Source: Smithellaceae bacterium (GTDB lineage Bacteria > Desulfobacterota > Syntrophia > Syntrophales > Smithellaceae). From it: a DNA stretch of 18,867 nucleotides. The notes beneath the pieces were generated by a model. That model was not told the DNA's origin. It saw nothing but the letters and a program-made list of their open reading frames with translations, and ran no database searches. The DNA is taken from NCBI GenBank assembly GCA_028704195.1, contig JAQVLL010000003.1:1-18867 (forward strand), in the 5' to 3' direction. The translations under genes were made by a program, and so were the position numbers. Shown in pieces: positions 1 through 8,046 of the stretch. Every line of letters begins with the position of its first letter. Position 1 is the stretch's first letter.

Positions 1-93
1 AGTTCAAAATCTTTTCAGGAGGGGTACGCCCCGCGGATTCAGCTTCGTTCCTGTAGGTCAGACGCGCGTTTCTGATTCACTAGCCGCAACGTT

Positions 94-217
94 GGGGCGT
101 ATTACATATGGCGGATGCAATACATGTACCCCTTGAAAAGCAACTATTCAATACTACATGGTTTGGGTTTAGGGAATCGGTGTCTGTCCGATTTCGGTGT
201 AGGAGAAACTCCTACAC
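94..217. repeat. cluster of three hairpin-forming inverted repeats
   Basis: This non-coding stretch carries three neighbouring stem-loops. The first pairs 99-107 with 115-123 (8 of 9 bases, 7-nt loop), with an outer GGGG/CCCC clamp at 94-97 and 129-132. The second pairs AATCGG (175-180) with CCGATT (188-193) around a 7-nt loop and extends to 173/195 through one G-T wobble. The third is perfect, GTGTAGGAG (197-205) and CTCCTACAC (209-217) around AAA. None is followed by a T-tract on either strand, so they are not classical terminators. They lie beyond the stop of the decayed minus-strand gene. They could be a REP-like extragenic palindrome cluster, the end of a degraded element, or a structured RNA; the sequence alone does not decide. 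The rest of 1-254 holds only a small GGGG-TACG-CCCC hairpin at 21-32 and no convincing coding region. Confidence 0.5.
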
Positions 218-254
218 GAGGTGGGTGTTTCATAACTACATTTCAGGCTTCCGA

Positions 255-719
255 TCATGGCGAAAACCGAAAAATCAGCAGAAACCGCTGTAGAATCGTA
301 CCCGTAACATTATTCAAAGAGCAGAACCATCCTGAAGGGCAGGAAATTTCAGCCCTGAATTCGAGAAACTTCCTTCGAAACTCCAGCGGGTCCCGGATAA
401 AGACAAACGGGTCCCGGGTGCTGCCGGTCCCCATGACGACGATCGTTCCATATCCCAGGATGCGCCCAGGGACACTTTGGATGACGTTGATGGATTCAAT
501 TTTGGAATGACTCATTTCGAACGTATTGGGGGAAATAAATCCGGTCTTGATCATAATGCGCTTATTGGTAATGGCAGACTCGCTCGTCCAGTAAGCAATG
601 AGCAGTGCGATAAACAATCACCGGATTCCCTTCAAAGACACAAAGGTGATCCAGTGCAATTTCGTTTCGTAAACGACATGCTCACCTCTGATCAGATTGC
701 TGTTGACATAGCTGCCCAT
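255..719 (-). pseudogene. decayed small membrane PH-domain (bPH2/YdbS-like) protein, in-frame TGA
   Basis: Read on the minus strand from ATG at 719, the frame gives an N-terminus with GEHVVYETKLHW, typical of small bacterial PH-domain membrane proteins, and reaches a TGA at codon 34 (618-620). The same frame then continues with LFIALLIAYWTSE, SAITNKRIMIKTGFIS, SKIESINV, GRILGYGTIVVMGTG and DPLEFRRKF, the core of a bPH2 domain. A good Shine-Dalgarno (GGGGAG) precedes the ATG. Relatives have a longer membrane hairpin between the HW motif and the T-S-E motif; here only about 20 residues remain, so an internal deletion probably accompanies the stop. The residues after about 123 do not look like family sequence. 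What I see is the continuous frame with one TGA; that it is a pseudogene is inferred from the stop plus the shortened membrane part. Confidence 0.72.
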
Positions 720-850
720 GTTAATTTTCTCCCCTGCCGGCCTGATGGGTTCCTTTTAAACACAAGTCTTATTTGTTTCCGCCTGGTGGCGTTTGCTCGG
801 TTTCCTGAACCGTCTCCGGCCAATACGGCCTGAACTTTTTTCATTAGACC

Positions 851-862
851 CTGATGCATCAG
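851..862. promoter_or_regulatory. perfect 12-bp palindrome, possible operator
   Basis: CTGATGCATCAG reads the same on both strands and lies 71 bp upstream of the -35 element proposed for mrfA, in the spacer between the decayed PH gene and mrfA. A palindrome of this length in an intergenic region could bind a dimeric regulator. No second copy was noticed elsewhere in the window, and no regulator is implied by the neighbours. Confidence 0.3.
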
Positions 863-933
863 CCTTAAAAAACCATTTGTTTTCTTGATAAACCATCAAA
901 ATGATTATTGCAATGGCTATTTATATTTCTCTG

Positions 934-961
934 TTGTGATATTTCGTTTTTTATCTATAAT
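934..961 (+). promoter_or_regulatory. sigma-70-type promoter of mrfAB
   Basis: TTGTGA (934-939) and a perfect TATAAT (956-961) are separated by 16 bp, with transcription expected to begin near 968, about 26 nt before the mrfA start codon. The -10 matches the consensus fully and the -35 matches four of six. An AAGGT Shine-Dalgarno-like stretch sits about 10 nt before the ATG. Confidence 0.6.
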
Positions 962-993
962 GCAAAACTGAATGGAAAAAGGTAAGAACCAAC

Positions 994-3378
994 ATGGCTA
1001 AACTAACCCTCGATGAATGGATCGCCCGTTTAAAGAAAAATAAAAGTTTCAAAGCCAATGCGGCGGCAATCGTGGAAATTCCCGCCAGAGCGGGTGACTG
1101 GGAAGACTATCCCCCGTGGGTAAATCATCCGCTTCTTTCGGTCTTGCAGGCCCGCGGGATGGAAAAGCTATACAAACATCAAGCGCAGGCCGTACGTTTC
1201 ATACGCAATGGTCAGGACGTCGTGCTGGTGACCCCCACAGCCAGCGGCAAAACACTGTGCTACAATCTGCCCGTACTGCAGAGCATTCTCGATGAGCCCG
1301 AAACCCGCGCCCTGTACCTTTTCCCCACCAAGGCGCTGGCACAGGACCAGATGCATGAAGCACACAGCCTGATCACCGACTTGCAGGCCGATATCAAAAC
1401 CTTTACATACGACGGCGACACTCCCGACGACGCGCGCCAGGCCATCCGCAGGCAGGGACACATTGTCGTCACCAATCCGGACATGCTGCACGCCGGCATT
1501 CTGCCCCATCACACCAAATGGCAGAAACTTTTCATGAATTTGAAATACATCGTCATCGACGAATTGCATACTTACCGCGGCATTTTCGGCTCGCACTTTG
1601 CCAACGTGATCCGCCGTTTGATCCGCATCTGTCGCTTTTACGGCGCGAACCCCGTCTTTGTCTGCTGCTCGGCTACTGTGGCCAATCCGCGGGAGCATGC
1701 GGAAAAAATTCTGGAGCGTCCCGTGGCGCTCATCGACAAAAGCGGCGCACCCACCGCGGCCAAAACTTTTGTTCTTTACAATCCGCCCATCGTCAACCGC
1801 GAGCTGGGCATCCGCCAGAGCGCCATGACGCCTGCACGAAAAATCGCCTCTGACTTAATCGATAATCACATTCAAACGATTGTTTTCGCAACCAGCCGTC
1901 TGAATGTCGAAGTGCTGACCAAATATTTAAAGGATAAATTCAATAAGACCAAACCAACCGATGATCATTTTGTCACCGGCTACCGAGGCGGATATCTGCC
2001 GAACCTCAGGCGCGAAATCGAAAGCGGCCTGCGCACACGGGACGTGATGGGTGTCATCAGCACCAATGCACTGGAGCTGGGCATCGACATCGGCAATCTG
2101 GAAGCCTGCATCATGGCGGGATATCCGGGTTCAATCGCCAGCACCTGGCAGCAGGCCGGACGTGCGGGCAGGCGCACAGGCAGGTCGCTCGCCATTTTGA
2201 TTGCGCGAAGCAATCCGCTGGATCAGTTCATTATGGAAAACCCGGATTACTTCTTCGCGCTCTCGCCGGAGCATTGCCGCATCAACCCGGACAATCTGCT
2301 CATCCTGCTTCATCACATCAAAAGCGCGGCCTTTGAGCTGCCCTTTGAAAAAGGAGAAAAATTCGGCGGTGAAAACCTGGAGGAGTTTCTGGAGTACCTG
2401 GAAGAAAAAGGCGTATTGCACCGAACAAGCGACCGCTGGCACTGGGCGGCGGAAAGCTACCCGGCCGACGAGGTCAGCCTGCGGGCAATCAATCCCGAAA
2501 ACGTGGTGGTGGTCGATACCACCGATGCGGGAAACCACAAGGTGATTGCCGAAGTCGACTGGGACAGCGCTTTCACCGCGGTGCACGATGAAGCCATCTA
2601 CATGCTGGCCTCTGAGCAGTACCATGTGGATAAGCTTGACCTGGAACGCAAGAAGGCTTACGTCAGAAAAGTGGATACCGACTATTACACCGATGCCATG
2701 ACCTACACCAACGTGCGGGTGATTGATTCTTTCGACAATCACACGGAAGGCGGAGCCATTGTCGAGCACGGGGAAGTGCAGGTCGTGCGCAAGGTGGTGG
2801 GGTACAAGAAAATCAAATTCTACACGTCGGAAAATCTCGGCTACGGAGATGTCAATCTGCCGGAAAAAGACATGCACACGACAAGCTACTGGTTTACGAT
2901 CCCGCGCGACAGGCTCAGAATACTCGATTTTACGCCTGCGGAAATCATCGATGGATTGTCCGCACTGGCCTACACACTACAGCATTTATCCGCCCTGTAC
3001 CTGATGGCGGACACGCACGACATCGACCGGTCGCTGGGAGATAAAAGCGGGGAATGGTTTGTGAGCCAGGGGAAAACCGGACGCGTGATCACATCATTTG
3101 ACGCGGGGCGGCCGGATATGGTTGAGAATAAGACCGGCGCAAGAATTGATGAATTCGACCCCACCATTTTCATATTTGATTCCTACCCCGGCGGCATTGG
3201 ATTCTCCGAACTGCTCTACCATGAACACGGCAATCTGCTGTCCTCGGCCAAAAGCCTGATTGAAAAATGTCCCTGCGCTTTCGGATGCCCGTCGTGCGTT
3301 GGACCCACACTGGAAGTGGGCAGAACCGCCAAGGAAATCGTCCCGAAAATTATTGAGCTGGTTTTGGGGAAAGGTTAA
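994..3378 (+). CDS. mrfA: MrfA/YprA-type DEAD-box helicase with C-terminal four-Cys (DUF1998) domain
   Basis: A superfamily 2 helicase of 794 aa. Visible motifs are Walker A TPTASGKT (residues 80-87), motif II DELH (189-192), motif III SAT (226-228) and motif VI QAGRAGR (387-393). The C-terminus carries a DUF1998-type cluster of four cysteines, C759, C761, C765 and C768, in CPCAFGCPSC, expected to hold a metal or Fe-S cluster. Family and length match Bacillus subtilis YprA, named MrfA because it works with the exonuclease MrfB in repair of mitomycin C damage; that role is carried over here by homology and by the mrfB-like gene 60 bp downstream. The ATG at 994 has a plausible Shine-Dalgarno and a good promoter just upstream. 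It appears intact, unlike its partner, so a helicase without a functional partner is possible. Confidence 0.93.
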   Translation: MAKLTLDEWIARLKKNKSFKANAAAIVEIPARAGDWEDYPPWVNHPLLSVLQARGMEKLYKHQAQAVRFIRNGQDVVLVTPTASGKTLCYNLPVLQSILDEPETRALYLFPTKALAQDQMHEAHSLITDLQADIKTFTYDGDTPDDARQAIRRQGHIVVTNPDMLHAGILPHHTKWQKLFMNLKYIVIDELHTYRGIFGSHFANVIRRLIRICRFYGANPVFVCCSATVANPREHAEKILERPVALIDKSGAPTAAKTFVLYNPPIVNRELGIRQSAMTPARKIASDLIDNHIQTIVFATSRLNVEVLTKYLKDKFNKTKPTDDHFVTGYRGGYLPNLRREIESGLRTRDVMGVISTNALELGIDIGNLEACIMAGYPGSIASTWQQAGRAGRRTGRSLAILIARSNPLDQFIMENPDYFFALSPEHCRINPDNLLILLHHIKSAAFELPFEKGEKFGGENLEEFLEYLEEKGVLHRTSDRWHWAAESYPADEVSLRAINPENVVVVDTTDAGNHKVIAEVDWDSAFTAVHDEAIYMLASEQYHVDKLDLERKKAYVRKVDTDYYTDAMTYTNVRVIDSFDNHTEGGAIVEHGEVQVVRKVVGYKKIKFYTSENLGYGDVNLPEKDMHTTSYWFTIPRDRLRILDFTPAEIIDGLSALAYTLQHLSALYLMADTHDIDRSLGDKSGEWFVSQGKTGRVITSFDAGRPDMVENKTGARIDEFDPTIFIFDSYPGGIGFSELLYHEHGNLLSSAKSLIEKCPCAFGCPSCVGPTLEVGRTAKEIVPKIIELVLGKG

Positions 3379-3400
3379 AGGTTCAAGGCGCAAGGTGCAA
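3373..3400 (+). repeat. four tandem 7-bp units (GGNNNAA) across the mrfA stop
   Basis: GGTTAAA, GGTTCAA, GGCGCAA and GGTGCAA follow one another without gaps, starting inside the last codons of mrfA and running into the mrfA-mrfB spacer. A fifth, degenerate unit may follow at 3401. Variation falls at units 3 to 5 of the heptamer. Short tandem arrays of this kind can change copy number by slippage; here that would alter the spacer and possibly the mrfA C-terminus. No function is implied. Confidence 0.55.
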
Positions 3401-3438
3401 GGAAAGAATAGCGCAGCGGGAACCAATAAAGTACATAT

Positions 3439-4767
3439 ATGAAATCGATTGATAAATTAAAACGCCTGACCGGTGAAACAGGCGAGAAGCCGAAAAGAGA
3501 ACAGGCACAGACCACTGCCACATCTCCCGAAAGGCTCTCACAGTTAAGCGATCTGCGCCGCAGGATTGAGAGTGTTGTCACTCGCACGCAGACAAGGAAC
3601 ACCTCCATCAAAGCGGAGACAGCCGCACGGGGCAATCAGGGGCTGATGGAAATCCTCAAAGGCAGTGAAATTGAAAATGAACACGGCCGTTTTTTTCTTC
3701 TAAGCGACGTCATGTCCGGTGCAAGCCGTCACGGCCACCGCAACATCCGTGAGGCATTTGATTTTGACATGACGGCGGCGGGAATGCTGGCCAATAATCC
3801 CGTTCTGGGCAATTACACTTCCTCGGACGCCCTGTTCCTGGATACCGAAACCACGGGGCTTTCCGGCGGCACGGGTACGATGGCCTTTTTAATCGGCCTG
3901 GGATGGTTCGAAGAAGGCCACTTTCAGGTCCACCAGATTCTGGCGCGTGATTTTGGAGAAGAAAAAGCAGCGCTGGCCTATCTCCGGGAAATCACCTCCC
4001 GAAAAAAATTCCTGGTGACTTTTAACGGCAAAGCCTTCGACATCAACCTGCTCTCAGCACGCTTTATTTTAAACCGTATGCCGGGATGACTTGCGGACCT
4101 GCCTCATCTGGATTTACTGCATCCGTCTCGTCGCATCCTGGGGCATCGTCTGGAAAACTGCCGCCTCACCACTTTGGAGCAGGAAATTCTCGGCGTCCGT
4201 CGGGAAGGAGATATCCCCGGGTGGGAAATTCCTCAACGATATTTTGACTGGCTTCGCCGACGTGATCCCCGATTACTTACCGACATCTTTGAACACAACC
4301 GTCTGGACGTCGTTTCCATGGCGACACTCACCGCGCATCTGATCGATGTATTGACTGCGCAATCCCTTGCAAAGCACACTCATGAGGATGATTATCTGGC
4401 CGCTGCCCGACTTTTACTGCAGAAGGCCGACAGGGAGGGTGTGCAAAAAATCCTCGACACATTCCGGGAAGATCCCTGTCCGGAATTCTCAACGCAATCC
4501 AAAAAGACACTTTCCCAGCTATACAAGCGGACTGGAAAAATGGATGAGGCGGCTCAAATCTGGACGCAGACATCTGCCTGTGAGCCTTACGAGTTTTATG
4601 CCATTTCGGAAATGGCCAAATATCTGGAGCATCATCTCCGGGATTATATGCGGGCAAAAAACATGGTTGAAAACGCCCTGTCCGGTAAAAACACGTTTTC
4701 AGATGAAGAAAGAGATTCTCTTTTACATCGTTTGAAACGGTTAAACAAAAAACTCCATCTTTCGTAG
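3439..4767 (+). pseudogene. mrfB: MrfB/YprB-type DEDDh exonuclease, interrupted by one in-frame TGA
   Basis: One reading frame of 443 codons runs from ATG 3439 to TAG 4765-4767, broken only by TGA at 4087-4089 (codon 217). Both sides match the YprB/MrfB family. Before the stop are the DxE motif LDTETTG (D135, E137) and NGKAFD (N196, D201). After it come LADLPHLDLLHPSRR and HNRLD (H286, D290), completing the DEDDh exonuclease site, followed by a helical, TPR-like C-terminus. In B. subtilis MrfB acts with the helicase MrfA in mitomycin C repair, and mrfA lies 60 bp upstream. Terminated at codon 217 the product would lack the last catalytic motif. Single-base error, recent nonsense mutation or read-through are all possible; TGA is a normal stop elsewhere here (leuD). 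The start has no clear Shine-Dalgarno. If the TGA is an error, this is an intact 442-aa CDS. Confidence 0.85.
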
Positions 4768-5108
4768 CGGCTGTTTAAGTCCATGTGAACCGGGCGGGAG
4801 ACAGGTGTTTCTGGTAAACAACCGAACGAATTTATTCAACTAACGATGGGGTATCCATAAACACATATCACCATTATTTTCTGCTGATTAACCTGAAAGA
4901 AAAAAATACGTTGAAAATCATTTTATAAACGGGCAAATAATAATCATTCAGGACGACAAATGCAAAATTAATGGAATTCGATTATTGTCCATTGGGAAAG
5001 ACCATCAGAAATTCATTACGAAATGGATGGCATAGATCATAATAAATTTAATTATAGCACTGTCTGTATCGTGGAAATATTGGATAAAAATGATTTAAGG
5101 GACAGAGA
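4768..5108. other. intergenic region, no gene seen
   Basis: This AT-rich stretch separates mrfB from the exported-protein gene. A weak hairpin (4804-4823, GGTGTTT against AAACAACC with one bulge) lies 37 bp after mrfB but lacks a T-tract. TTGAAA at 4911-4916 followed by AT-rich sequence could be promoter material, but no -10 stands out at proper spacing. No open frame with family resemblance was recognised. Confidence 0.5.
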
Positions 5109-6590
5109 ATGAAATCAAAGAATATTCAAAGGATTATTATTTTAGGAATATTGTTTTTATTTGCTGATCAGGTCCGGGCGGAAGACTGGACATACTATGA
5201 TACGGCGCTGGCCGGCACCATGTATTATGATAAAAGCAGCATTTTTGAAGCCAAAAAAGGCATCATCGCCGTGTGGACTAAAAACATACTAAGCACAGAT
5301 TCAAAAAAGCAATATTTTTCCATACTCCAAAAAATAGGTAAGGCACCCGATGATCCATCCAGGTTGTCCTATTATAAAAGTCTGATGGAAATTGACAGCA
5401 CAAACAAAAAATTTCGATATGTCTATGCGGTTTTTTATGATGAACAAGATAATATTATTTACCCATCATCGGAAAACGAAACGAGCGCATGGAATACGAT
5501 CGAACCCGATTCCGTTGGTGAAAAATTAATGAATCTGGTTTCTTCGGAATTTGTTATTTCAAAGGAAAAGAATGTTACTGAGCAGGTTGAGGAATCTGTC
5601 CCTCCGAAGGAGTCTGCCGTTGCCGCCAAAATCGTGGAGCCTGTTCCTGCTAAGGATCCCGCACCTGTTGCTCCAAAGGAGACTGCGCTTGATTCAAAAG
5701 TCGAGAAGCCTGCTTACTTGAAGGAACATGCGCCTGTTGCTAAAGTCGCGGAGTCCGTTGCTCCTAAAGAGGTGGTCGTAGCGGCAAAAGCCCCGGAACC
5801 CGTCCCTCCGAAGGAAACCGTCACTGCTGCCCCGGTCGAGAAATCTGTCTATCCAAAAGAGACTGTGCTTGCCGCCAAAATCTCGGAATCTATTCCTCTA
5901 AAAGAGACCGTCGTTGCTTCAAAAGTTGAGAAGCCTGTTTCAACGAAGGAGGCGGTTGTTACCACAGTCACGGTTCCCGATAAAAAGCTGATTGCGGATA
6001 AAAATAATCCACAGGAGGCAAAAGTTATTCCGGGAGAGGGCGACCAAAAGACGGGGTTCAAAGAAGAGAACAGTCTGGAAGCCGGTAATATGGAAACCGG
6101 CCGGAAAACCGCGAACCGCGAGGTTCAAGATCAAAAGAGCAAGTTGCCTGCGGAAAGCCATCTCCCGGTTGCTGCAACAGCCAGGGAAACCGGTCGGGAT
6201 GGACGTTTCATTGCATTTGACAATCAGACCGTTCTGGACACGAAGACGAACCTGATGTGGGCGGCAAAAGACAACGGGCGGGACATTAACTGGTACAATG
6301 CAAAAAGATATTGCGAAGGGTACCGTGGAGGCGGTTACACCGACTGGCGGATGCCGACGCAAGATGAACTTGCTCAATTATACGATGCGGGCAAAGCACA
6401 ACGCCATGAAGCTCAGCAAAACCCTCTGCACCTTACGGGACTGATTCGCCTTACGGATTGCTGTCCCTGGTCATCGAAGACACGGGGTTCCGAGGCCGCC
6501 TACTTTGATTTCACCGATGGCACACGCTGGTGGTTTCTCTCACCCGCCACCAGCATTAACCGGGCCATTCCCGTACGTTCAGCTAAATAG
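5109..6590 (+). CDS. exported protein: adhesin-E-like domain, 15-residue repeats, Lcl_C (DUF1566) domain
   Basis: A 493-aa secreted or envelope protein. Residues 1-24 form a signal peptide with likely cleavage after QVRA. Residues 25-150 (EDWTYYDTALAGTMYYDKSSI, then VWTKNIL) resemble the surface-adhesin E-like domain common in deltaproteobacteria. Residues 158-286 are a Pro/Lys/Glu/Val repeat linker, and 287-360 are charged and probably disordered. Residues 365-490 match Lcl_C/DUF1566, with TNLMWA, NWYNAKRYC, GGYTDWRMPTQDEL and a C-terminal WWFL; this fold is related to C-type lectin-like domains and is often in surface proteins. Only three cysteines remain in the mature protein (C402, C451, C452). 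AAGGGA at about 5096-5101 serves as ribosome binding site. It seems to be a single-gene unit. The ligand and function are unknown; binding or adhesion at the surface is inferred from the domains. Confidence 0.8.
   Translation: MKSKNIQRIIILGILFLFADQVRAEDWTYYDTALAGTMYYDKSSIFEAKKGIIAVWTKNILSTDSKKQYFSILQKIGKAPDDPSRLSYYKSLMEIDSTNKKFRYVYAVFYDEQDNIIYPSSENETSAWNTIEPDSVGEKLMNLVSSEFVISKEKNVTEQVEESVPPKESAVAAKIVEPVPAKDPAPVAPKETALDSKVEKPAYLKEHAPVAKVAESVAPKEVVVAAKAPEPVPPKETVTAAPVEKSVYPKETVLAAKISESIPLKETVVASKVEKPVSTKEAVVTTVTVPDKKLIADKNNPQEAKVIPGEGDQKTGFKEENSLEAGNMETGRKTANREVQDQKSKLPAESHLPVAATARETGRDGRFIAFDNQTVLDTKTNLMWAAKDNGRDINWYNAKRYCEGYRGGGYTDWRMPTQDELAQLYDAGKAQRHEAQQNPLHLTGLIRLTDCCPWSSKTRGSEAAYFDFTDGTRWWFLSPATSINRAIPVRSAK
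5580..5966 (+). repeat. tandem degenerate 45-bp repeat encoding about eight 15-residue units
   Basis: Within the exported protein, residues 158-286 repeat a pattern like K-V-E-x-P-V-P-x-K-E-T-V-V-A-A about eight times. Examples are KVAESVAPKEVVVAA, KAPEPVPPKETVTAA, PVEKSVYPKETVLAA and KISESIPLKETVVAS. The second unit is longer. The DNA copies have diverged, so slippage is likely old. This Pro/Lys-rich array probably forms an extended spacer between the two domains, reminiscent of TonB-like or cell-wall-spanning linkers. Confidence 0.75.
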
Positions 6591-6653
6591 GTGACTTAGT
6601 TAATTCCTTTTCCGGTGAAAGGCGCAGCACAAACACTTCAGGAGAAGCAACCT

Positions 6654-8042
6654 TTATTGCTTTTGCGCTTCATACTTCTCCAGTTTTTTTCGCAGAGTTT
6701 TACGTGTAATCCCCAACCGCCGGGCCGCTTCGCTTTTATTGCCGCCACAGGAATTCAGTGCCTCCAGGATGCTTCTTTTTTCCACTTCTTCCAGTGGCAG
6801 ATTTCCTGAAGCGCCTGCCAATGGAAATCCGGCTCCGCTTCGGTCTTTGCCTTCCGCATCTTCATCCTCCGCAGTCAGGAGCGTCAGATCGCTTTCGTCA
6901 AGAACAGGATTTCTCGAAAGAACCACAGCCCGTTCCACGGCATTCATCAACTCCCGCACATTGCCCGGCCAAAGGTATCGCACAAGTTTCTGCATGGCCG
7001 CAGGTGTAAAACTTGCCACGTTTTTTGAATTTTTCGCGGCAAATTCCTGCAGGAAATGCTGCGCTAAAAGCGGAATGTCTTCTTTTCTGTCCTCCAAAGA
7101 AGGCACATTCAACGCCACGACATTGAGCCGGTAAAACAAATCTTCGCGAAAACGCCCCTGCTCCATTTCTTTTTTCAAATCCCTGTTGGACGCGGCAATG
7201 ACACGAACGTTGACGGCAATGACTTCCGAACCGCCCACACGGGTCAGCTCTCTTTCCTGCAAAACCCGCAACAGCTTGACTTGCATGGCCGGAGACATTT
7301 CGCTGACCTCATCCAGAAAAATGCTGCCGCCATCCGCCTGACGGAACTTCCCTTCCCTCCTTTTGTCCGCTCCGGTAAAAGATCCCTTCTCATGGCCGAA
7401 CAATTCCGATTCCAGCAGGGTCTCCGTGAGAGCGGCACAGTTTATCTTGATGAAGGGTGCATCTTTTCGATTGCTGTTATAGTGAATGGCATTCGCTATC
7501 ATCTCCTTGCCGGAACCGGACTCGCCCGTGATCATCACGGTCGCTTCCGTTGCCGCAACCTGCGCCACGGTTTCCAGCAGCCTGACCATGGCCGGACTTT
7601 GCCCGATCATATTGCGCCGGTCAAACTTTTCTCCCAGCCGCTCTTTTAAATAGTCATTTTCTTTTTTCAGCAGACTGTGCTCCGTCGCACGTTCAATAAC
7701 GATCTGCAATTCGTCAAAATCCAGCGGCTTGGTCAGGTAATCATAGGCACCTTTTTTCAGTGCGCTGACGGCTGTTTCCACTGAAGCGTAGGCTGTCATG
7801 ATAATCACCGGAATGGCCGGATTAATCTTCTTAATCTGTTCCATCGCTTCGATACCTGAAACCTTCATCATCCTGATATCCATAAGGATTAAATCAAAGG
7901 ACCGTCTGTCGACGGCTTCAACCGCCCCGGCTCCGTCATCCGCTTCGGAAATACGATACCCCCAGCCGCCAAGCAGTTTCTTCAGCATTAAACGATGGGC
8001 CAAATCATCGTCCACAATTAAAATTTCGAGCTCTTTTTTCAT
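6654..8042 (-). CDS. sigma-54-dependent response regulator (NtrC family, ZraR/HydG-like)
   Basis: The preferred start is ATG at 8042 (462 aa): GGGAG sits upstream and the receiver begins directly with ILIVDDD. The upstream TTG at 8066 would overlap the kinase gene and add eight unlikely residues. Domains are a receiver (phospho-acceptor D55 in LMDIRM, T83, K105), an AAA+ sigma-54 activation domain (Walker A GESGSGKE at 173-180; GSFTGA at 220-225, the sigma-54 contact loop with Ser for the usual Ala; Walker B GGSIFLDE) and a Fis-type helix-turn-helix (NKSEAARRLGITRKTLRKKL). It would bind enhancer-like sites and drive a sigma-54 promoter; a fitting one lies across the kinase gene in front of the Spy/ZraP-like gene. 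The stop of the kinase is 4 bp upstream, so the two are translated together. No clear terminator was seen after it. Confidence 0.95.
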   Translation of the reverse strand: MKKELEILIVDDDLAHRLMLKKLLGGWGYRISEADDGAGAVEAVDRRSFDLILMDIRMMKVSGIEAMEQIKKINPAIPVIIMTAYASVETAVSALKKGAYDYLTKPLDFDELQIVIERATEHSLLKKENDYLKERLGEKFDRRNMIGQSPAMVRLLETVAQVAATEATVMITGESGSGKEMIANAIHYNSNRKDAPFIKINCAALTETLLESELFGHEKGSFTGADKRREGKFRQADGGSIFLDEVSEMSPAMQVKLLRVLQERELTRVGGSEVIAVNVRVIAASNRDLKKEMEQGRFREDLFYRLNVVALNVPSLEDRKEDIPLLAQHFLQEFAAKNSKNVASFTPAAMQKLVRYLWPGNVRELMNAVERAVVLSRNPVLDESDLTLLTAEDEDAEGKDRSGAGFPLAGASGNLPLEEVEKRSILEALNSCGGNKSEAARRLGITRKTLRKKLEKYEAQKQ

Positions 8043-8046
8043 GGTT

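Noticed and set aside
91..132. Integron attC-like site (CAAC-GTTGGGG with hairpin)
   Set aside because: The core does not match GTTRRRY at its last base, no matching inverse core with proper spacing was seen, and no integrase or cassette gene is in the window.
115..510. Plus-strand ORF of 131 codons over the PH-domain region
   Set aside because: It lacks family resemblance and reads antisense to the bPH2 sequence, which is clearly coding-derived on the minus strand.
2131..2877. Long minus-strand ORF (248 codons) inside mrfA
   Set aside because: It is antisense to a conserved helicase region and has no recognisable domain; it is a shadow of mrfA codon use.
4087..4089. TGA in mrfB as a selenocysteine codon
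   Set aside because: The position is between catalytic motifs in a region where I know of no conserved cysteine, and the downstream sequence gives only a broken short stem (CGGA/TCCG with TGC/GCA), not a convincing SECIS.
6645..6662. Terminator between the convergent exported-protein and response-regulator genes
   Set aside because: Only a 6-bp AAGCAA/TTGCTT stem overlapping the regulator's stop codon and no proper T-tract on either strand.
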